Shown one piece after another: positions 1 through 8,995 of a stretch of DNA of 64,000 bases. The stretch spans positions 1 through 64,000 of the forward strand of contig JASGJK010000026.1 of NCBI GenBank assembly GCA_049840795.1. Reading direction: 5' to 3'. The notes beneath the pieces were generated by a model. The model searched no databases. It had not been told where the DNA came from and saw only the letters and a list, made by a program, of their open reading frames with translations. Source of the DNA: UPXZ01 sp049840795 (GTDB lineage: Bacteria; Bacteroidota; Bacteroidia; Bacteroidales; Paludibacteraceae). The position numbers were made by a program, and so were the translations under genes. Position 1 is the stretch's first letter. Each line of letters starts with the position of its first letter.

Positions 1-311
1 CAAAAGATAACCTAAATGTTACAGCATTTATTGCTAAGGACTATACAAATGAAATAACGAATGTAAATGTATTAAACTCAAAAAGAGAAAAGCTCTCATT
101 CGCTGCAAGTGGTTTAGACCAAACGTATACAAATTCAATATCACTTTATTGCAAAAACGGAAAGATAGAAGTTAATGGCGAATATACCGCGATTAAAATG
201 TATTCTATTGATGGTAAGGAGATTGATAATAACAATTTAACAAAAGGTATTTGTGTTGTAAAAGTAAATAATCTTGATAAATTGGCAACTAAAAAGGTAA
301 TGGTTTACTAA
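1..311 (+). CDS. Secreted protein, C-terminal end with T9SS-like sorting domain (partial)
   Basis: The reading frame is open from the window edge to TAA at 309-311. The last ~50 residues look like a type IX secretion C-terminal sorting domain: beta-rich, with KMYSIDGKEI followed by LTKGICVVKV and a basic end KKVMVY. The segment before it (NVTAFIAKDYTNEITNVNVL) resembles the end of Omp28-type outer-membrane proteins, but this is a weak resemblance. In Bacteroidota such domains send proteins through the T9SS to the cell surface. The start and the catalytic or binding part lie outside the window, so the specific function is unknown. Confidence 0.6.
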   Translation, partial: KDNLNVTAFIAKDYTNEITNVNVLNSKREKLSFAASGLDQTYTNSISLYCKNGKIEVNGEYTAIKMYSIDGKEIDNNNLTKGICVVKVNNLDKLATKKVMVY

Positions 312-328
312 GAAAAGCCAAATAATAA

Positions 329-376
329 CTAACGAGCCTAACTAAGACATAGTCATAAGTTAGGCTCGTTTAGTTT
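329..376 (+). terminator. Intrinsic terminator, 13-bp stem
   Basis: AACGAGCCTAACT at 331-343 pairs perfectly with AGTTAGGCTCGTT at 358-370, and a T-rich stretch follows. It lies 18 bp after the stop of the first gene and ahead of the converging mlaD end at 414, so it may serve both strands. Confidence 0.8.
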
Positions 377-413
377 ATTTGATTTTTTGGTAACGGGTCA
401 ACGTAAGAATCTT

Positions 414-1370
414 TTATTTGCTTTTTGACGTAGGATAATTTTTGGTCTTTTTACCAGCAAGATCGAATATCCAGCTACCTTCCAGCGCTTTCAAAGTGTG
501 AGTAATCTGATCTAAGCTACCACCGGCTTTTTTGATGGTTGTATCAACATTATTCGCCGTATTTTTATCGTTAAGTAGCATACTTAATGCACCTTCACCA
601 TTATTCAGGCTGCGAGTTGTTTTTGTCAATTCGTCCACTACAATATTTGCTTTTTGCGATGTCTGATTCAGATTGGTAAGAATAGATTTAGCATTGTCTG
701 TAATATCGTTGCGTGAAATTAACTTACCTATATCACCTTGTCCCGAATTAATTTTATGTGTAATGGCATTTACGTTTGTAAGAGTCGTATTCAAATTATC
801 CGTTATTACATTTAACTTTGACGTTAATGTGTTCTTTGTGAGCAATTCACCGATAGTTCCTTCGCCATTCTTCAATTTGCCAGTAATAGAGTCCAAATTT
901 TTAATTGTAGATTCCGTACTTGCCAGTATTTTATTTACTTGTGTAAAAAGATTATCTAAATCCAACCCTTTTTTTGCTTTTAACGTATCGTTTTCTTCAA
1001 TATGACCGGCATTTGCAGAACCCTCTGAAATGATCAGCAATTTATTGCCCACCAAGCCATCTTGACTGATCTCGACTAATGAATTTTTGTAGATGAATTG
1101 TGCATAATCTTTGCGGATTGCCATCATTATTTCTACGGTACTGTCAGAAGTAATTGTGATATCTTTGATATTGCCCACATTAATTCCGGAAAAACGAACT
1201 ATATTGCCTTGTACTACTCCCTTTACATCTTTAAATACACAAATTACCTTTGTTTTGGAATTGAATAAATTGTTTTTACTTCCTATAAAATAAATAGCCA
1301 ATACGAAAATGGCTATGGCGGAGGCAATAAAAAAGCCTACGCGTACGGTTTTATTATTATTGTTATTCAT
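414..1370 (-). CDS. mlaD: MlaD-type MCE domain substrate-binding protein
   Basis: A 318-residue protein with one N-terminal membrane anchor (about residues 11-28, FFIASAIAIFVLAIYFIG). An MCE/MlaD domain follows (about 38-118; FKDVKGVVQGNIVRFSGINVG and the SQDGLVGNKLLIISEG turn are typical). The C-terminal part is helical and built of repeats of the form NGEGTIGELL, NSGQGDIGKL, NNGEGALSML. MCE proteins form the periplasmic ring of ABC lipid transporters that move phospholipids between the membranes. It is the last gene of a minus-strand mlaE-mlaF-mlaD operon, 19 bp after mlaF. Length and context fit the Bacteroidota form of this system. Confidence 0.88.
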   Translation of the reverse strand: MNNNNNKTVRVGFFIASAIAIFVLAIYFIGSKNNLFNSKTKVICVFKDVKGVVQGNIVRFSGINVGNIKDITITSDSTVEIMMAIRKDYAQFIYKNSLVEISQDGLVGNKLLIISEGSANAGHIEENDTLKAKKGLDLDNLFTQVNKILASTESTIKNLDSITGKLKNGEGTIGELLTKNTLTSKLNVITDNLNTTLTNVNAITHKINSGQGDIGKLISRNDITDNAKSILTNLNQTSQKANIVVDELTKTTRSLNNGEGALSMLLNDKNTANNVDTTIKKAGGSLDQITHTLKALEGSWIFDLAGKKTKNYPTSKSK

Positions 1371-1389
1371 TTTTTCTGAATGTAAAATG

Positions 1390-2123
1390 TTATAAAAAAT
1401 ATGCTTTTATATCTTTTTCTGTACTATTACTGAGCTCGTTATATGTTCCTTCGGCAATAAAACGTCCTTCATTTAAGATTTTTATTTTATTGGTCGTGAT
1501 TTTAGCACATTTCATATCGTGAGTGATGATGATAGAGGATGCGTTATATTCTTCTTGTACCTTTAGTATCAATTCGCTAATTTCGCCGGAAGTGACAGAG
1601 TCTAATCCGGTTGTTGGTTCATCGTATAGTATTATTTCAGGTTTTAAGATGAGTGCGCGAGCCAATCCTATCCTTTTTTTCATCCCTCCTGATAATTCTG
1701 CCGGCATTTTGTCAATTGCCTCAAGTAAGCCTACACTTCTCAATGCTTGTTCTATCAAATATTGCACCTCTTTTTTATCGTTGGACATTTGTGTTCTTCT
1801 TATTGGGAACTCCAGATTTTCTCTTACACTCATCGAATCATATAGGGCTCCACCCTGAAATAGATAACCCACTTTTTTGCGAATTTCATTTAACTTTTTG
1901 TCATTCAGTTGAATCATGTCTTCTCCAAAAACCTTAATTTCACCCTCATCAGGCTCAATTAATCGTACAATACATTTGGTTAGTACCGATTTTCGTGTTT
2001 TCCCGATTTACCAAGGACACCCAGGTTTTCACCTCGAAATAAGTTCAGATCAACTCCTCTCAAAATTTCTCTTTCTTCAAAAGCCTTTTTTAGCTTTTTA
2101 ACTTCAATTATAGGCGTTTCCAT
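1390..2123 (-). CDS. mlaF: MlaF-type ABC transporter ATPase (frameshifted in this sequence)
   Basis: This is the cytoplasmic ATPase of the MCE lipid transporter. ATG is at 2121-2123 and opens METPIIEVKKLKKAF. The signature LSGGMKKRIGLARAL, Walker B ILYDEPTTGLDSV and the switch His (IITHD) are intact in the downstream frame. The Walker A region near 2000-2012 is broken: the upstream frame reads GVLGKSGK and the downstream frame resumes at KSVLTKCIV, so one indel falls inside the P-loop codons. An ATPase without a P-loop would be dead. Because mlaE and many other core genes here carry similar single indels, I infer a sequencing error rather than a pseudogene. Confidence 0.8.
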
Positions 2124-2130
2124 TGTTATT

Positions 2131-2912
2131 TTATGGTAAAAATATATTTGTAACTAAGGTGGAAAGCAAGTCGATTATGAAAATAGCGAATGAAGCACTG
2201 ACTACGGCTGCATTTGCCGCTAAACCTACCGATTCGGTACCCATACCGGCTTTGTATCCTTTAAATGACCCGATCAGACCAATCACAAAACCAAAAAATA
2301 CAGATTTGATTACGGCAGGTAAAAAATCTATAAAGTCAACCATAGTGATAGCACTTTTGAAGAAAAGCTGAAAACTGAATGGCTCTGACATTTTTAATGC
2401 GATATATGAACCTGTAAGACCACATACATCGGCAAATAGTGCGAGAAGCGGTATAAATATGGTAGTGGCTAATACACGTGTAGCTACAACAAATCCTAAT
2501 GGCTTTGTACCTGAAACTTCCATAGCATCAATTTGCTCGGTAACCTTCATAGCTCCAATTTCAGCGGCGATTCCGGAACTTATTTTTCCGGCGGCAAGCA
2601 AAGCCGTAACCACCGGTCCAATCTCTCTGATAATAGATATCGCAACCATTCCCGGCAACATAGACTCTGCCCCAACAGCGATGATAACCGGTTCTGGATT
2701 TGCATGGTAAGCACCAAACCCATAATAAACCCGGTAATTGAAATTAACCCGAGCGATTTATTCCCAATAATGTATGATTGTTTTAACAGTTCTCTATGCT
2801 CAAATGGCGGAGTTGCAAACTGTTTTATAACCTTGACTGTAAAAAAATACATTTCGCCCAATTCCTTGAAAGATTGAACCAGTATTTCGGTCGTTTTAGG
2901 AAATAAATTCAT
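2131..2912 (-). CDS. mlaE: MlaE-type ABC transporter permease (frameshifted in this sequence)
   Basis: Permease of the MCE lipid transporter, about 260 residues when the two frames are joined. The N-terminal frame starts MNLFPKTTEILVQSF and runs to GFIMGLVLTMQ. The second frame carries NPEPVIIAVGAES, then IIREIGPVVTALLAAGKISS and AAEIGAMKVTEQIDAMEV, which are the conserved permease core, followed by hydrophobic helices ending LVTNIFLP. The shift is a one-base loss near 2690. It is the first gene of the operon and ends 7 bp before the mlaF start. The 144 bp upstream is AT-rich and should hold the operon promoter, but I see no clean TAnnTTTG box there. Confidence 0.82.
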
Positions 2913-3056
2913 TCTAATTAAAATTTAGCTTTTCTCAAAATAAAATATCGTGTAAAATTAGATATATTTTTTAATATATTTATTTGTAATAATTCTAAAA
3001 AAACAAAAAATGGTCAATAATTCAGTTAATTCGGCATTCGTATTAAGATAATTTAC

Positions 3057-4553
3057 GTTACTACTCAGTCCTCCTAAGAGGGTTAATTGTTAAGAAATAT
3101 AGTTTTAAATACTAATTCAAGAATTTTGTCGTTAAGTATTCAATTTAGATAACCAGCCAAGTGTACATTATGTTTAATAATTCGATAACTGACATTCAGC
3201 ATTTTGTTCAAACTCTGTTAGAGCAAATAAAAGCCCTGACAAAGGAGCTTTTGTTGTTGCGAAAGGATAATGCCGAACTACGTGAAAAACTATCCCATTA
3301 TGAACATCCTAAAACCAGTAGCAACAGTAGTCTTCCTCCATCGAAAGATCCGATGGGTAAACCTAAAATAAATCTGCGAAAACCCTCAAATCGTTCATTT
3401 GTCGGTCAGAAAGGGCATAAAGGCACTACGCTTAAATTTCAGACACCCAACAAAATCGAAGAACTTTCACCCCATTACTGTATTGGATGTGGCAAATCAC
3501 TCGCAGATATAGAAGGTCAAGTGGTGAAAACCCGTCAACAGACTGACATTCCACCCGTATTACCAATAATCACCCACTATCAATCCATCCGCAAGGTTTG
3601 CAGTTGCGGATGCGCTTCTCAAGGAAGCTTTCGGCAGGGAGTTACTCCTTTCGCCGGTTATGGTTTTAATGTTCAAGTATTGGTGTGTTACCTTAGTGTG
3701 TGCCAACAAATACCATTCAAAAGATTAACCGTTTTACTGAATGAAGTATTTCATCTATCTATTTCTCAAGGTACAGTCCAAAACATACTTGAACGTTTCG
3801 AACAACGCACATCGCCTGCTTATCAAACCATTCTACAAATGCTGAGTCATAACCCGTGGTGGGTATTGACGAGACTTACTACCAACATCAATGGCAAAAA
3901 CCATTGGAGCTGGGTGTTGCAAAATCACAAAGCAACCTATATTACATCGGCTCGTTCGAGAAGCATAAAAGAATTTACGGATATTATGCCTCAAGGGATG
4001 CCAAACACAATACTCGTGTCGGATTGCTACTCCGGTTATTTCAGGATCAGAGATGTAGCAAAATCATCAAATATGTACGGCACATCTGCTGCGGGATACG
4101 CTTTATTTATCGGAACTCTATCCGACAAATCACCGGACTGAAACTTTTGAAAAACTTATAACAGATGCCACTACATTTACAGAAAAACAATCTCGGGTGC
4201 ATAGATGATACTCCTTTCACGGAACGATTAAATGATTTGTTAAATCAAAAAATCGATGCAAAATTCCCCAAAATCATTACTTTTCAAAAACGAATAGAAA
4301 AATACAAAAACTACCTGTTCGGATTTCTAAGAAACGAACTAATTTCCTCCCGATAATAATGCTTCCGAAAGAGCATTCAGAGTTTTCAAAATAAAATTCA
4401 AAGTAAGCGGCTTCTTCAAGTCGTCTGCCGGTTCGCAACGATTTGCCCAACTGCATTCAATTGTAGACACAGCAAGGAAAAATCTCCAATCTCCGTATGA
4501 TGTGTTACCCACTGCCACATTATGCTAAACAAATAAGGGGGCTGAGTAGTAAC
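3057..4553 (+). mobile_element. IS66-family insertion sequence
   Basis: Inverted ends are GTTACTACTCAG at 3057-3068 and its complement CTGAGTAGTAAC at 4542-4553. The element is about 1.5 kb and carries one degraded IS66 transposase. I see no clear 8-bp target duplication. The right end lies inside the 3' part of the radical SAM gene on the opposite strand. The left end lies between that gene and the mlaE promoter region. Whatever followed the radical SAM gene has been lost or replaced. Confidence 0.7.
3170..4528 (+). pseudogene. IS66 transposase, multiply frameshifted
   Basis: The N-terminal helix is followed by the SSNSSLPPSKD segment, a zinc-binding CIGCGKSLADIEG motif, and the DDE core. 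The first catalytic Asp (VGIDET, about 3855-3872) is read only in a different frame from both its flanks, so two compensating indels surround it. The second (LVSDCYSGYF) is in the first frame. A further shift near 4060 leads to HLLRDTLYLSELYPTNHRTETFEK, and others lead to NNASERAFRVFKIKFKVSGFF and the end at 4526-4528. As written it cannot make a full protein. Decay and sequencing error are both possible. Confidence 0.75.
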
Positions 4554-5597
4554 AATAACTTAATTTTTTTCTGATTTAACATATGTTTTAATAATACTGA
4601 AGAATATACCTCTGAATAATGATTTTGTATTATTTTTAAGTAATCATTATTATTGAAAATACTTGCACAATAGTAGCATATATGCATATTTTTATTTAAT
4701 TCTATCACATTTTTTTGTCCAATTTTTTCCCCAATGAATTTAAGTATCTTATATGGTCCATCGGTTGAAATCCAATTTTTAAAAATCTTCGAATTGAGCA
4801 TCATATAATTTTTTTATCGGAAATTTTTGAGTATTTCCTAAATCTATATATTTAATATAAATAGAGGGTAATCCACAACAAGCGACCATTCTGTGCTCGG
4901 GGGTAATTGTTTTAGTGTTAAATAAGTTTGTGCATTTACCTTTGTTTAATTCATTTTTCGCACAATTATTATAATCTATATCATTAGATTTATTCATAGA
5001 TTTTTCAGTGAAAGGCATCCATAATCCATTGATAATACCTAATGGGTTTTCTTTTTTATTAGGAAAAATATAGTTTACTAATGTTTCGTCTTTTGTTATC
5101 AATTCATAGTTAAATTTCCTGTCAGAGCCAGACTCAACATTTATTAACGTAGTGATTCGAAGATCAAGTGCAGCCATTGCTCCATTTTTTACTCTTTCAA
5201 ATGGTACAAATTCAATATGGTCATCTCCCGTACTAAAATTAATCTCAGAAAGACCTGATTTTACAAGTGGTATTAATTTTTCTTTGGCAATTTCGTAGTT
5301 TGATGCCCAATATCCATTTGTTATAATTCTTGTAAAAAGACCTTTTTTTGCAATATGTTCAACTATTTTGATTAGATTGTTTTTTAATAGAAACGATTCT
5401 CCACCCGTTAATATAACAATCTTTATTGTCGGATAACTATCTGTCGCATCATCTACGTATTTTTTTATTTCTCGTAATAAAAGTTTTTCATTTCTTTTAG
5501 GGCTACAAGCAAAACAGCAATCGTGACATTTTGCACTACATTTATATGTTGTAATAATAGATAATGCCGTTGGAGGAATAAAAAGTTTATTTTTCAT
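4554..5597 (-). CDS. Radical SAM protein, 3' end disrupted by IS66
   Basis: ATG at 5595-5597. The SAM-cluster motif CSAKCHDC (CxxxCxxC) is at residues 19-26, followed by a TGGESFLL motif (SAM-binding GGE) and a Cys-rich C-terminal half (NNCAKNELNKGKCTN, VACCGLP), which suggests an auxiliary cluster of SPASM or twitch type. One indel near 4785-4800 moves the reading frame. The tail (STDGPYKILKFIGEKIGQKN onwards) then runs into the IS66 right end at 4553. Such enzymes often modify peptides or make cofactors; no substrate can be assigned. It lies directly after the attC-like site 5626-5757 in the minus direction, so it looks like the gene of an integron cassette whose own attC is lost. Confidence 0.72.
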
Positions 5598-5625
5598 TGC
5601 TTTGTTTTTTCGTTTTTAATATGTT

Positions 5626-5757
5626 TGCTAACGAACGGGGCTAACTGCAATGGCGGACTTGCGGGAGATTTTCTGTCGGGAGACAGAAATGTGCGAGCGT
5701 AAATCTGACAATGTGAATACTTCTCGACCCCGCCGATGCAGATAGCCTGTGTTAGGG
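5626..5757 (-). other. attC-like integron recombination site A
   Basis: Read on the minus strand: R'' box CCCTAAC, a 3-nt gap, an 18-nt arm GGCTATCTGCATCGGCGG, a ~70-nt centre with its own hairpin (TTTCTGTC/GACAGAAA), an arm CCGCCATTGCAGTTAGCC, a 6-nt gap CCGTTC, and an R' box GTTAGCA. The two 18-nt arms pair with only three mismatches, as the folded bottom strand of an attC does. It lies between the stop of the 5804-6862 gene and the start of the radical SAM gene, where a cassette boundary should be. Confidence 0.68.
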
Positions 5758-5803
5758 GTTCGGCTTTGTCATATCAGTTTTGCGATAATAATTTTTTGTT
5801 AGG

Positions 5804-6862
5804 TTAAGGAGTTTTCGTATAGTTCGCAGAGCCGTTAAAATTCAAATAAAACTTATAATTATAAGTTTTTCCTTGATTTGATAATATATCTGCACCGCCA
5901 ACTTCAGCCGTTCCGTCCGCTAAATTATCTCCGTAATCATAAAAGTGATCACCGATTATATTAAATCTAATTTTACCATCATTTGAAGTAGCGTAAAAAT
6001 AGTTATTAGTAACATTGTATTGAATATCTGTTGAAGTAGATTTATTCTTTTCATAAATCATTGCATTAACAGAATATATATAATAACGATTATCTCTAAC
6101 CAAAATTTCGTAAAAACCGTTTGATGATATTGTGATTGGTGTGCCATTCAATACCAATTCTCCTAAACTATTATTTCCATTTCCACCGTAAACTACATTT
6201 GTATTTTGAGCAGACAGAAACTTTATTTGCGTTCCTGCGGTAAAATATTGAAACCCAATCAAGTCGTAGTCATTATTTCCAAATTGGAGTGAAGTCGATG
6301 CATTCCAGCTATTGAAACTACCATATAAAAATAATTGTGTTGGGGCATTGCTTTGATTATTTGATGTAGGTAACGAGAGTTCACCATTATCATTTACAGT
6401 TAATTTATAGGATGTTCCATTGGGTGATACCATTGTTATACCTTCGCCCGCTGAAGTAATTAAACTCTTTGAGGCTAACGCATATGGTACACTCATTAAT
6501 TGATTTGATCCCACCAATGTGTAGTTTGTTCCTCCACTTGGATCAATTTCAACTTTTAAGAATTTGGGATTTAATCCCCAATTTATCGCCGAAAATACAC
6601 CGGTTACAGGTGTGCCTAGTCCGATATTCAGATTAAAAAGTCCTTGAGCATTAGTAGCTTTTGTATGCGTTTCGGAATAAATCACCGAACCATTAATCGA
6701 AGTATCTAAAATGGAAATTTTAATTCCGACATTCCCGTTTGTAACGGGTGTGCCTTGTGTATTAAAAGCTATTGCTTGATAACTTATTCCCTGTGGAATT
6801 TGCGCTTTCGTTGTAAAAATAGAAAATAATACAACGAGTAAAAATGTGATAATTTTTTCCAT
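5804..6862 (-). CDS. Secreted surface protein with SusE/SusF-like domain, cassette gene 2
   Basis: 352 residues with a signal peptide (MEKIITFLLVVLFSIFTTKA). The N-terminal domain (about 21-130) is a common Bacteroidota module: PQGISYQAIAFNTQGTPV, YSETHTKATNAQGLFNLNIG, and LMSVPYALASKS. The middle (about 178-270; LFLYGSFNSWN, then FYEILVRDNRYYIYSV) resembles the starch-binding SusE/SusF Ig-like domain. The C-terminal ~80 residues are unassigned. ATG follows the stop of the previous gene by 2 bp, so the two are probably co-translated. It ends about 45 bp before attC A. A role at the outer surface, perhaps glycan binding, is inferred. Confidence 0.65.
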   Translation of the reverse strand: MEKIITFLLVVLFSIFTTKAQIPQGISYQAIAFNTQGTPVTNGNVGIKISILDTSINGSVIYSETHTKATNAQGLFNLNIGLGTPVTGVFSAINWGLNPKFLKVEIDPSGGTNYTLVGSNQLMSVPYALASKSLITSAGEGITMVSPNGTSYKLTVNDNGELSLPTSNNQSNAPTQLFLYGSFNSWNASTSLQFGNNDYDLIGFQYFTAGTQIKFLSAQNTNVVYGGNGNNSLGELVLNGTPITISSNGFYEILVRDNRYYIYSVNAMIYEKNKSTSTDIQYNVTNNYFYATSNDGKIRFNIIGDHFYDYGDNLADGTAEVGGADILSNQGKTYNYKFYLNFNGSANYTKTP

Positions 6863-6864
6863 AC

Positions 6865-7323
6865 TTATTGTTTAATTATTTTGAGTGAATTGATTTGATT
6901 ATTATCTGTTTGAATTGTGTAAATACCATCTGGGAAATCTGATAGGTCTATTGATGATGTTTTATTGTCTGTTTGTAACATTAATTTACCCTTAATGTCA
7001 TATACATAAATTTTATGAAAAACGATGTCGTTTGGAATTTCTAAAAAAACTGTCTTTTTTGTAGGATTTGGAAATACTTTGATGTCGGCAGAGATTAGTT
7101 GCTCATTTATTCCAGTCACAAAAAAATCTATTCTGGACAAAATTCCTATTAATCCCGAATTGGCTTCGTTAGGATTAATTATTGGTACTACATAAACTTC
7201 TCCAACCGAATAAGTTAAATTATTATTTGAAGTAGCTCCAGAATTTACAGAATTAATCACATTTTGTCCTAATGAAAATGTCGGAAATAAAATAACGACG
7301 AATAGTCTAATTGTCTTTTTCAT
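6865..7323 (-). CDS. Secreted protein with T9SS type A C-terminal sorting domain, cassette gene 1
   Basis: I chose the start MKKTIRLFVVILFPTFSLG at 7323 because it opens a clean signal peptide. The frame is open further upstream, but that part lies in the attC site. The mature part is short (SGATSNNNLTYSVGEVYVVP). The last ~75 residues form a textbook sorting domain: VFPNPTKKTVFLEIP, IYVYDIKGKLML, FPDGIYTIQT and a basic end LKIIKQ. It is therefore a small T9SS cargo. It starts 39 bp after the R' box of attC B and is coupled to the next gene, so both sit in one cassette. Confidence 0.72.
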   Translation of the reverse strand: MKKTIRLFVVILFPTFSLGQNVINSVNSGATSNNNLTYSVGEVYVVPIINPNEANSGLIGILSRIDFFVTGINEQLISADIKVFPNPTKKTVFLEIPNDIVFHKIYVYDIKGKLMLQTDNKTSSIDLSDFPDGIYTIQTDNNQINSLKIIKQ

Positions 7324-7361
7324 ATTATAGTTTGTTAGTTTAAAAATCTTTATAAGCTGAC

Positions 7362-7439
7362 GCATAACGGCGAGCTAAGCCGAGGCGCGATTGAGGAGCG
7401 TAGCGACGAAGAGTCGCCGTGGCTTAGGTGATGTTAGGC
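7362..7439 (-). other. attC integron recombination site B (near-canonical)
   Basis: Read on the minus strand: R'' GCCTAAC (perfect RYYYAAC), 5-nt spacer ATCAC, L'' CTAAGCC, a loop of about 40 nt, L' GGCTTAG, 6-nt spacer CTCGCC, R' GTTATGC. L'' and L' are exact complements; R'' and R' differ at one base. The 5-nt and 6-nt spacers and the 78-bp total length match classical attC sites. The asymmetry gives minus-strand orientation, the same as the neighbouring genes. This is the best of the sites in the window. Confidence 0.78.
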
Positions 7440-7513
7440 TGCGCTATTTTTTTCCTCAAGTTAAAGCAATTTTCGTCGGTGATCGGGAACTCCGTTTTTA
7501 AGCCAAAATTCTG

Positions 7514-7642
7514 CTATTTGGAACAGCATTCTGCTGACCGCCCCCATTTATGGTCGTTGCTAAAATACCCCACAATTGATGAAAAAACAATGGGCCAACA
7601 CTTTGGCCTCGAGCGAAGCTCGAACTTCATCATGCTTTGCAT
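7514..7642 (-). CDS. Possible 42-aa protein in a near-empty cassette
   Basis: The only frame on the cassette strand that fits between attC C and attC B. It runs from MQSMMKFELRSRPKCWPIVF to GRSAECCSK. The cassette (about 7440-7659) otherwise holds no gene. I recognise no family and see no clear ribosome-binding site. The plus strand also has an open frame of about 75 codons with no better support. Cassettes without genes are known in integrons, so this may be non-coding. Confidence 0.25.
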   Translation of the reverse strand: MQSMMKFELRSRPKCWPIVFSSIVGYFSNDHKWGRSAECCSK

Positions 7643-7659
7643 GATTGCTCTATAGTGCG

Positions 7660-7773
7660 GCCTAACGACCGAGGCTATGGGCATTGGCGACTTGCGGGAG
7701 CATTCGCAGTCGTGGAACGACAAAGTGAATGCAGGAGCAAAACCGCCGGAATGCACGTCAACCAGCCAATGTC
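7660..7773 (-). other. attC-like integron recombination site C, 5' half degenerate
   Basis: On the minus strand the 3' half is canonical: arm CGCCAATGCCCATAGCC, 6-nt gap TCGGTC, R' box GTTAGGC at 7666-7660. It shares the string CTCCCGCAAGT next to the arm with site A, so the two sites are related. The 5' half (GGCT, a bulge, GCATT, GGCG) pairs only partly, and the expected R'' box reads ATGTGAC. The IS110 element begins about 4 bp beyond this end, so the outer box may have been altered by that insertion. Confidence 0.55.
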
Positions 7774-7837
7774 ACATAGATACTAATTAAATCCAAATAA
7801 AATTACATTTTTTTTCGGGAAAATTCTTACTTTTGTA

Positions 7838-7981
7838 CCGCACAGAAAGAAGACTTCAGTCGATACTTTGTACCGAAACAGTCTATCTAGCGAAGCGGGG
7901 CTTGACTCCGCTTCTTTTGTTTTTCGGCTCCCGGGGAGCCGGCACAGAAAGAAAGAGCTTAGTCTCCTCAATACCCGAAGT
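7838..7981 (+). ncRNA. Candidate IS110 bridge RNA region
   Basis: IS110 elements encode a bridge RNA in one non-coding end. Here that end holds a TACTTTTG box (7828-7835, plus strand) and several hairpins: GAAGCGG/CCGCTTC (about 7893-7915) and CGGCTCCC-G-GGGAGCCG (about 7924-7940). Two short segments, GATACT (in GTCGATACT) and TATCTA (in GTCTATCTA), match opposite strands of the flanking TAGATACTAATT, as target guides would. Six-base matches can arise by chance, and the plus-strand promoter is antisense to the transposase, so strand and limits are uncertain. Confidence 0.35.
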
Positions 7982-8995
7982 CTATCCGCAGGCATTCCAC
8001 TGGTATTCTGCATTGTATGCTTCGTTTTTCTTCCACAATACAAATATAAGAATTAATAATTTACGCATACCAGCTACCACGCCTTTTCGTTTGATTGTAG
8101 GATTCCGTTCCACAATACGTTCATACAGGGCCTTAATCGGTTCATTATAAGAGGTTGCCGAGAGGGCCGGCATATACAAACATTCCCTGATCCGTGTATT
8201 CCCTTTCTTGGAAATCCGTGTTTTCCCTTTAAAAAGTCCCGATTGCCGCTCTGCAATATCCAATCCGGCATAACTTACCACCTGTCGGATATTGTTGAAC
8301 TGTGTAAACCCATTGGTTTCGCACAGCACAGTGACAATGGTGAGCAAACGCAGCCCTTTAATCGTTTCTATGTTCTTAACCCGCCGGCTAAATTCCTTAT
8401 CCTCATTCGTTAACCGAACAATATCGTCTTCAATGATTTGAATGTTCTTCTCCAGAAATTCAATTTGTTGTTCCTTGAGTTGTAACACTACCGAAAGCGT
8501 GCTGTGAGCGTGTTTGAGTCCATGAATCTGACACTTGCAGCGTACCAGATCTTTTTTCAACGATAGCCGTTCCCTGCATAAATCCCGCAGGTCCTTCATC
8601 TTCGGCATCATTGGTTTCCACCACTCCAGGGGGCGTTCCAAACCATACTGGGCAATCATTTGAGCATCGGCTTTGTCTGTTTTGGTCTTCATATTCAGGC
8701 TCTTGGCAAAATGCTTCATTTTGTTGGCCAACACAACCGAAACTTTTTGATCGTTGTCGTACAGAAAATGAGCCAGATCCTCGTGATAAACCCCGGTTGT
8801 TTCCATGACAAAGATTGGATCCGGCACTTTACTCAAAGTCCAGCTAATCAATTTTTCAAATCCCGGATAATCGCTCCGGAAACTGCGTGTAGCCTTAACG
8901 ACTGACCGTTCGTCCTTTAATTGCTTGATACATACTTCAAAACTGTCCTTGGAAATGTCTATTCCCACACACGATTTTAATTCTTTCATACACAA
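7982..8995 (-). CDS. IS110-family transposase
   Basis: 337 residues, full length and intact. The N-terminal RuvC-like DEDD domain shows Asp in CVGIDISKDSFEV, Glu in FVMETTGVYHE, and two Asp in KTKTDKADAQMIAQYG. The C-terminal transposase_20 domain shows IKGLRLLTIVTVL, VVSYAGLDIAERQSG, and the serine-bearing region CLYMPALSATSYN. This protein catalyses recombination of the circular IS with its target, guided by the bridge RNA. The start may be at 8995 or at the Met two codons downstream (8989). It is one of the few intact transposases in the window. Confidence 0.9.
   Translation of the reverse strand: MCMKELKSCVGIDISKDSFEVCIKQLKDERSVVKATRSFRSDYPGFEKLISWTLSKVPDPIFVMETTGVYHEDLAHFLYDNDQKVSVVLANKMKHFAKSLNMKTKTDKADAQMIAQYGLERPLEWWKPMMPKMKDLRDLCRERLSLKKDLVRCKCQIHGLKHAHSTLSVVLQLKEQQIEFLEKNIQIIEDDIVRLTNEDKEFSRRVKNIETIKGLRLLTIVTVLCETNGFTQFNNIRQVVSYAGLDIAERQSGLFKGKTRISKKGNTRIRECLYMPALSATSYNEPIKALYERIVERNPTIKRKGVVAGMRKLLILIFVLWKKNEAYNAEYQWNACG

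Noticed and set aside
673..1005. Plus-strand open frames over mlaD and mlaF
   Set aside because: They are mirror frames of well-supported genes on the minus strand.
3057..4553. An 8-bp target duplication for the IS66 element
   Set aside because: The eight bases on either side do not match; one flank was probably deleted later.
5626..5757. The palindrome as an ordinary terminator
   Set aside because: It is 132 bp with a long centre and no T-run, and has paired R and L boxes with spacers like the canonical site at 7362-7439. A related repeat class cannot be fully excluded.
7428..7655. A plus-strand gene in the short cassette
   Set aside because: It begins inside the attC site and runs against the cassette direction; no family resemblance.
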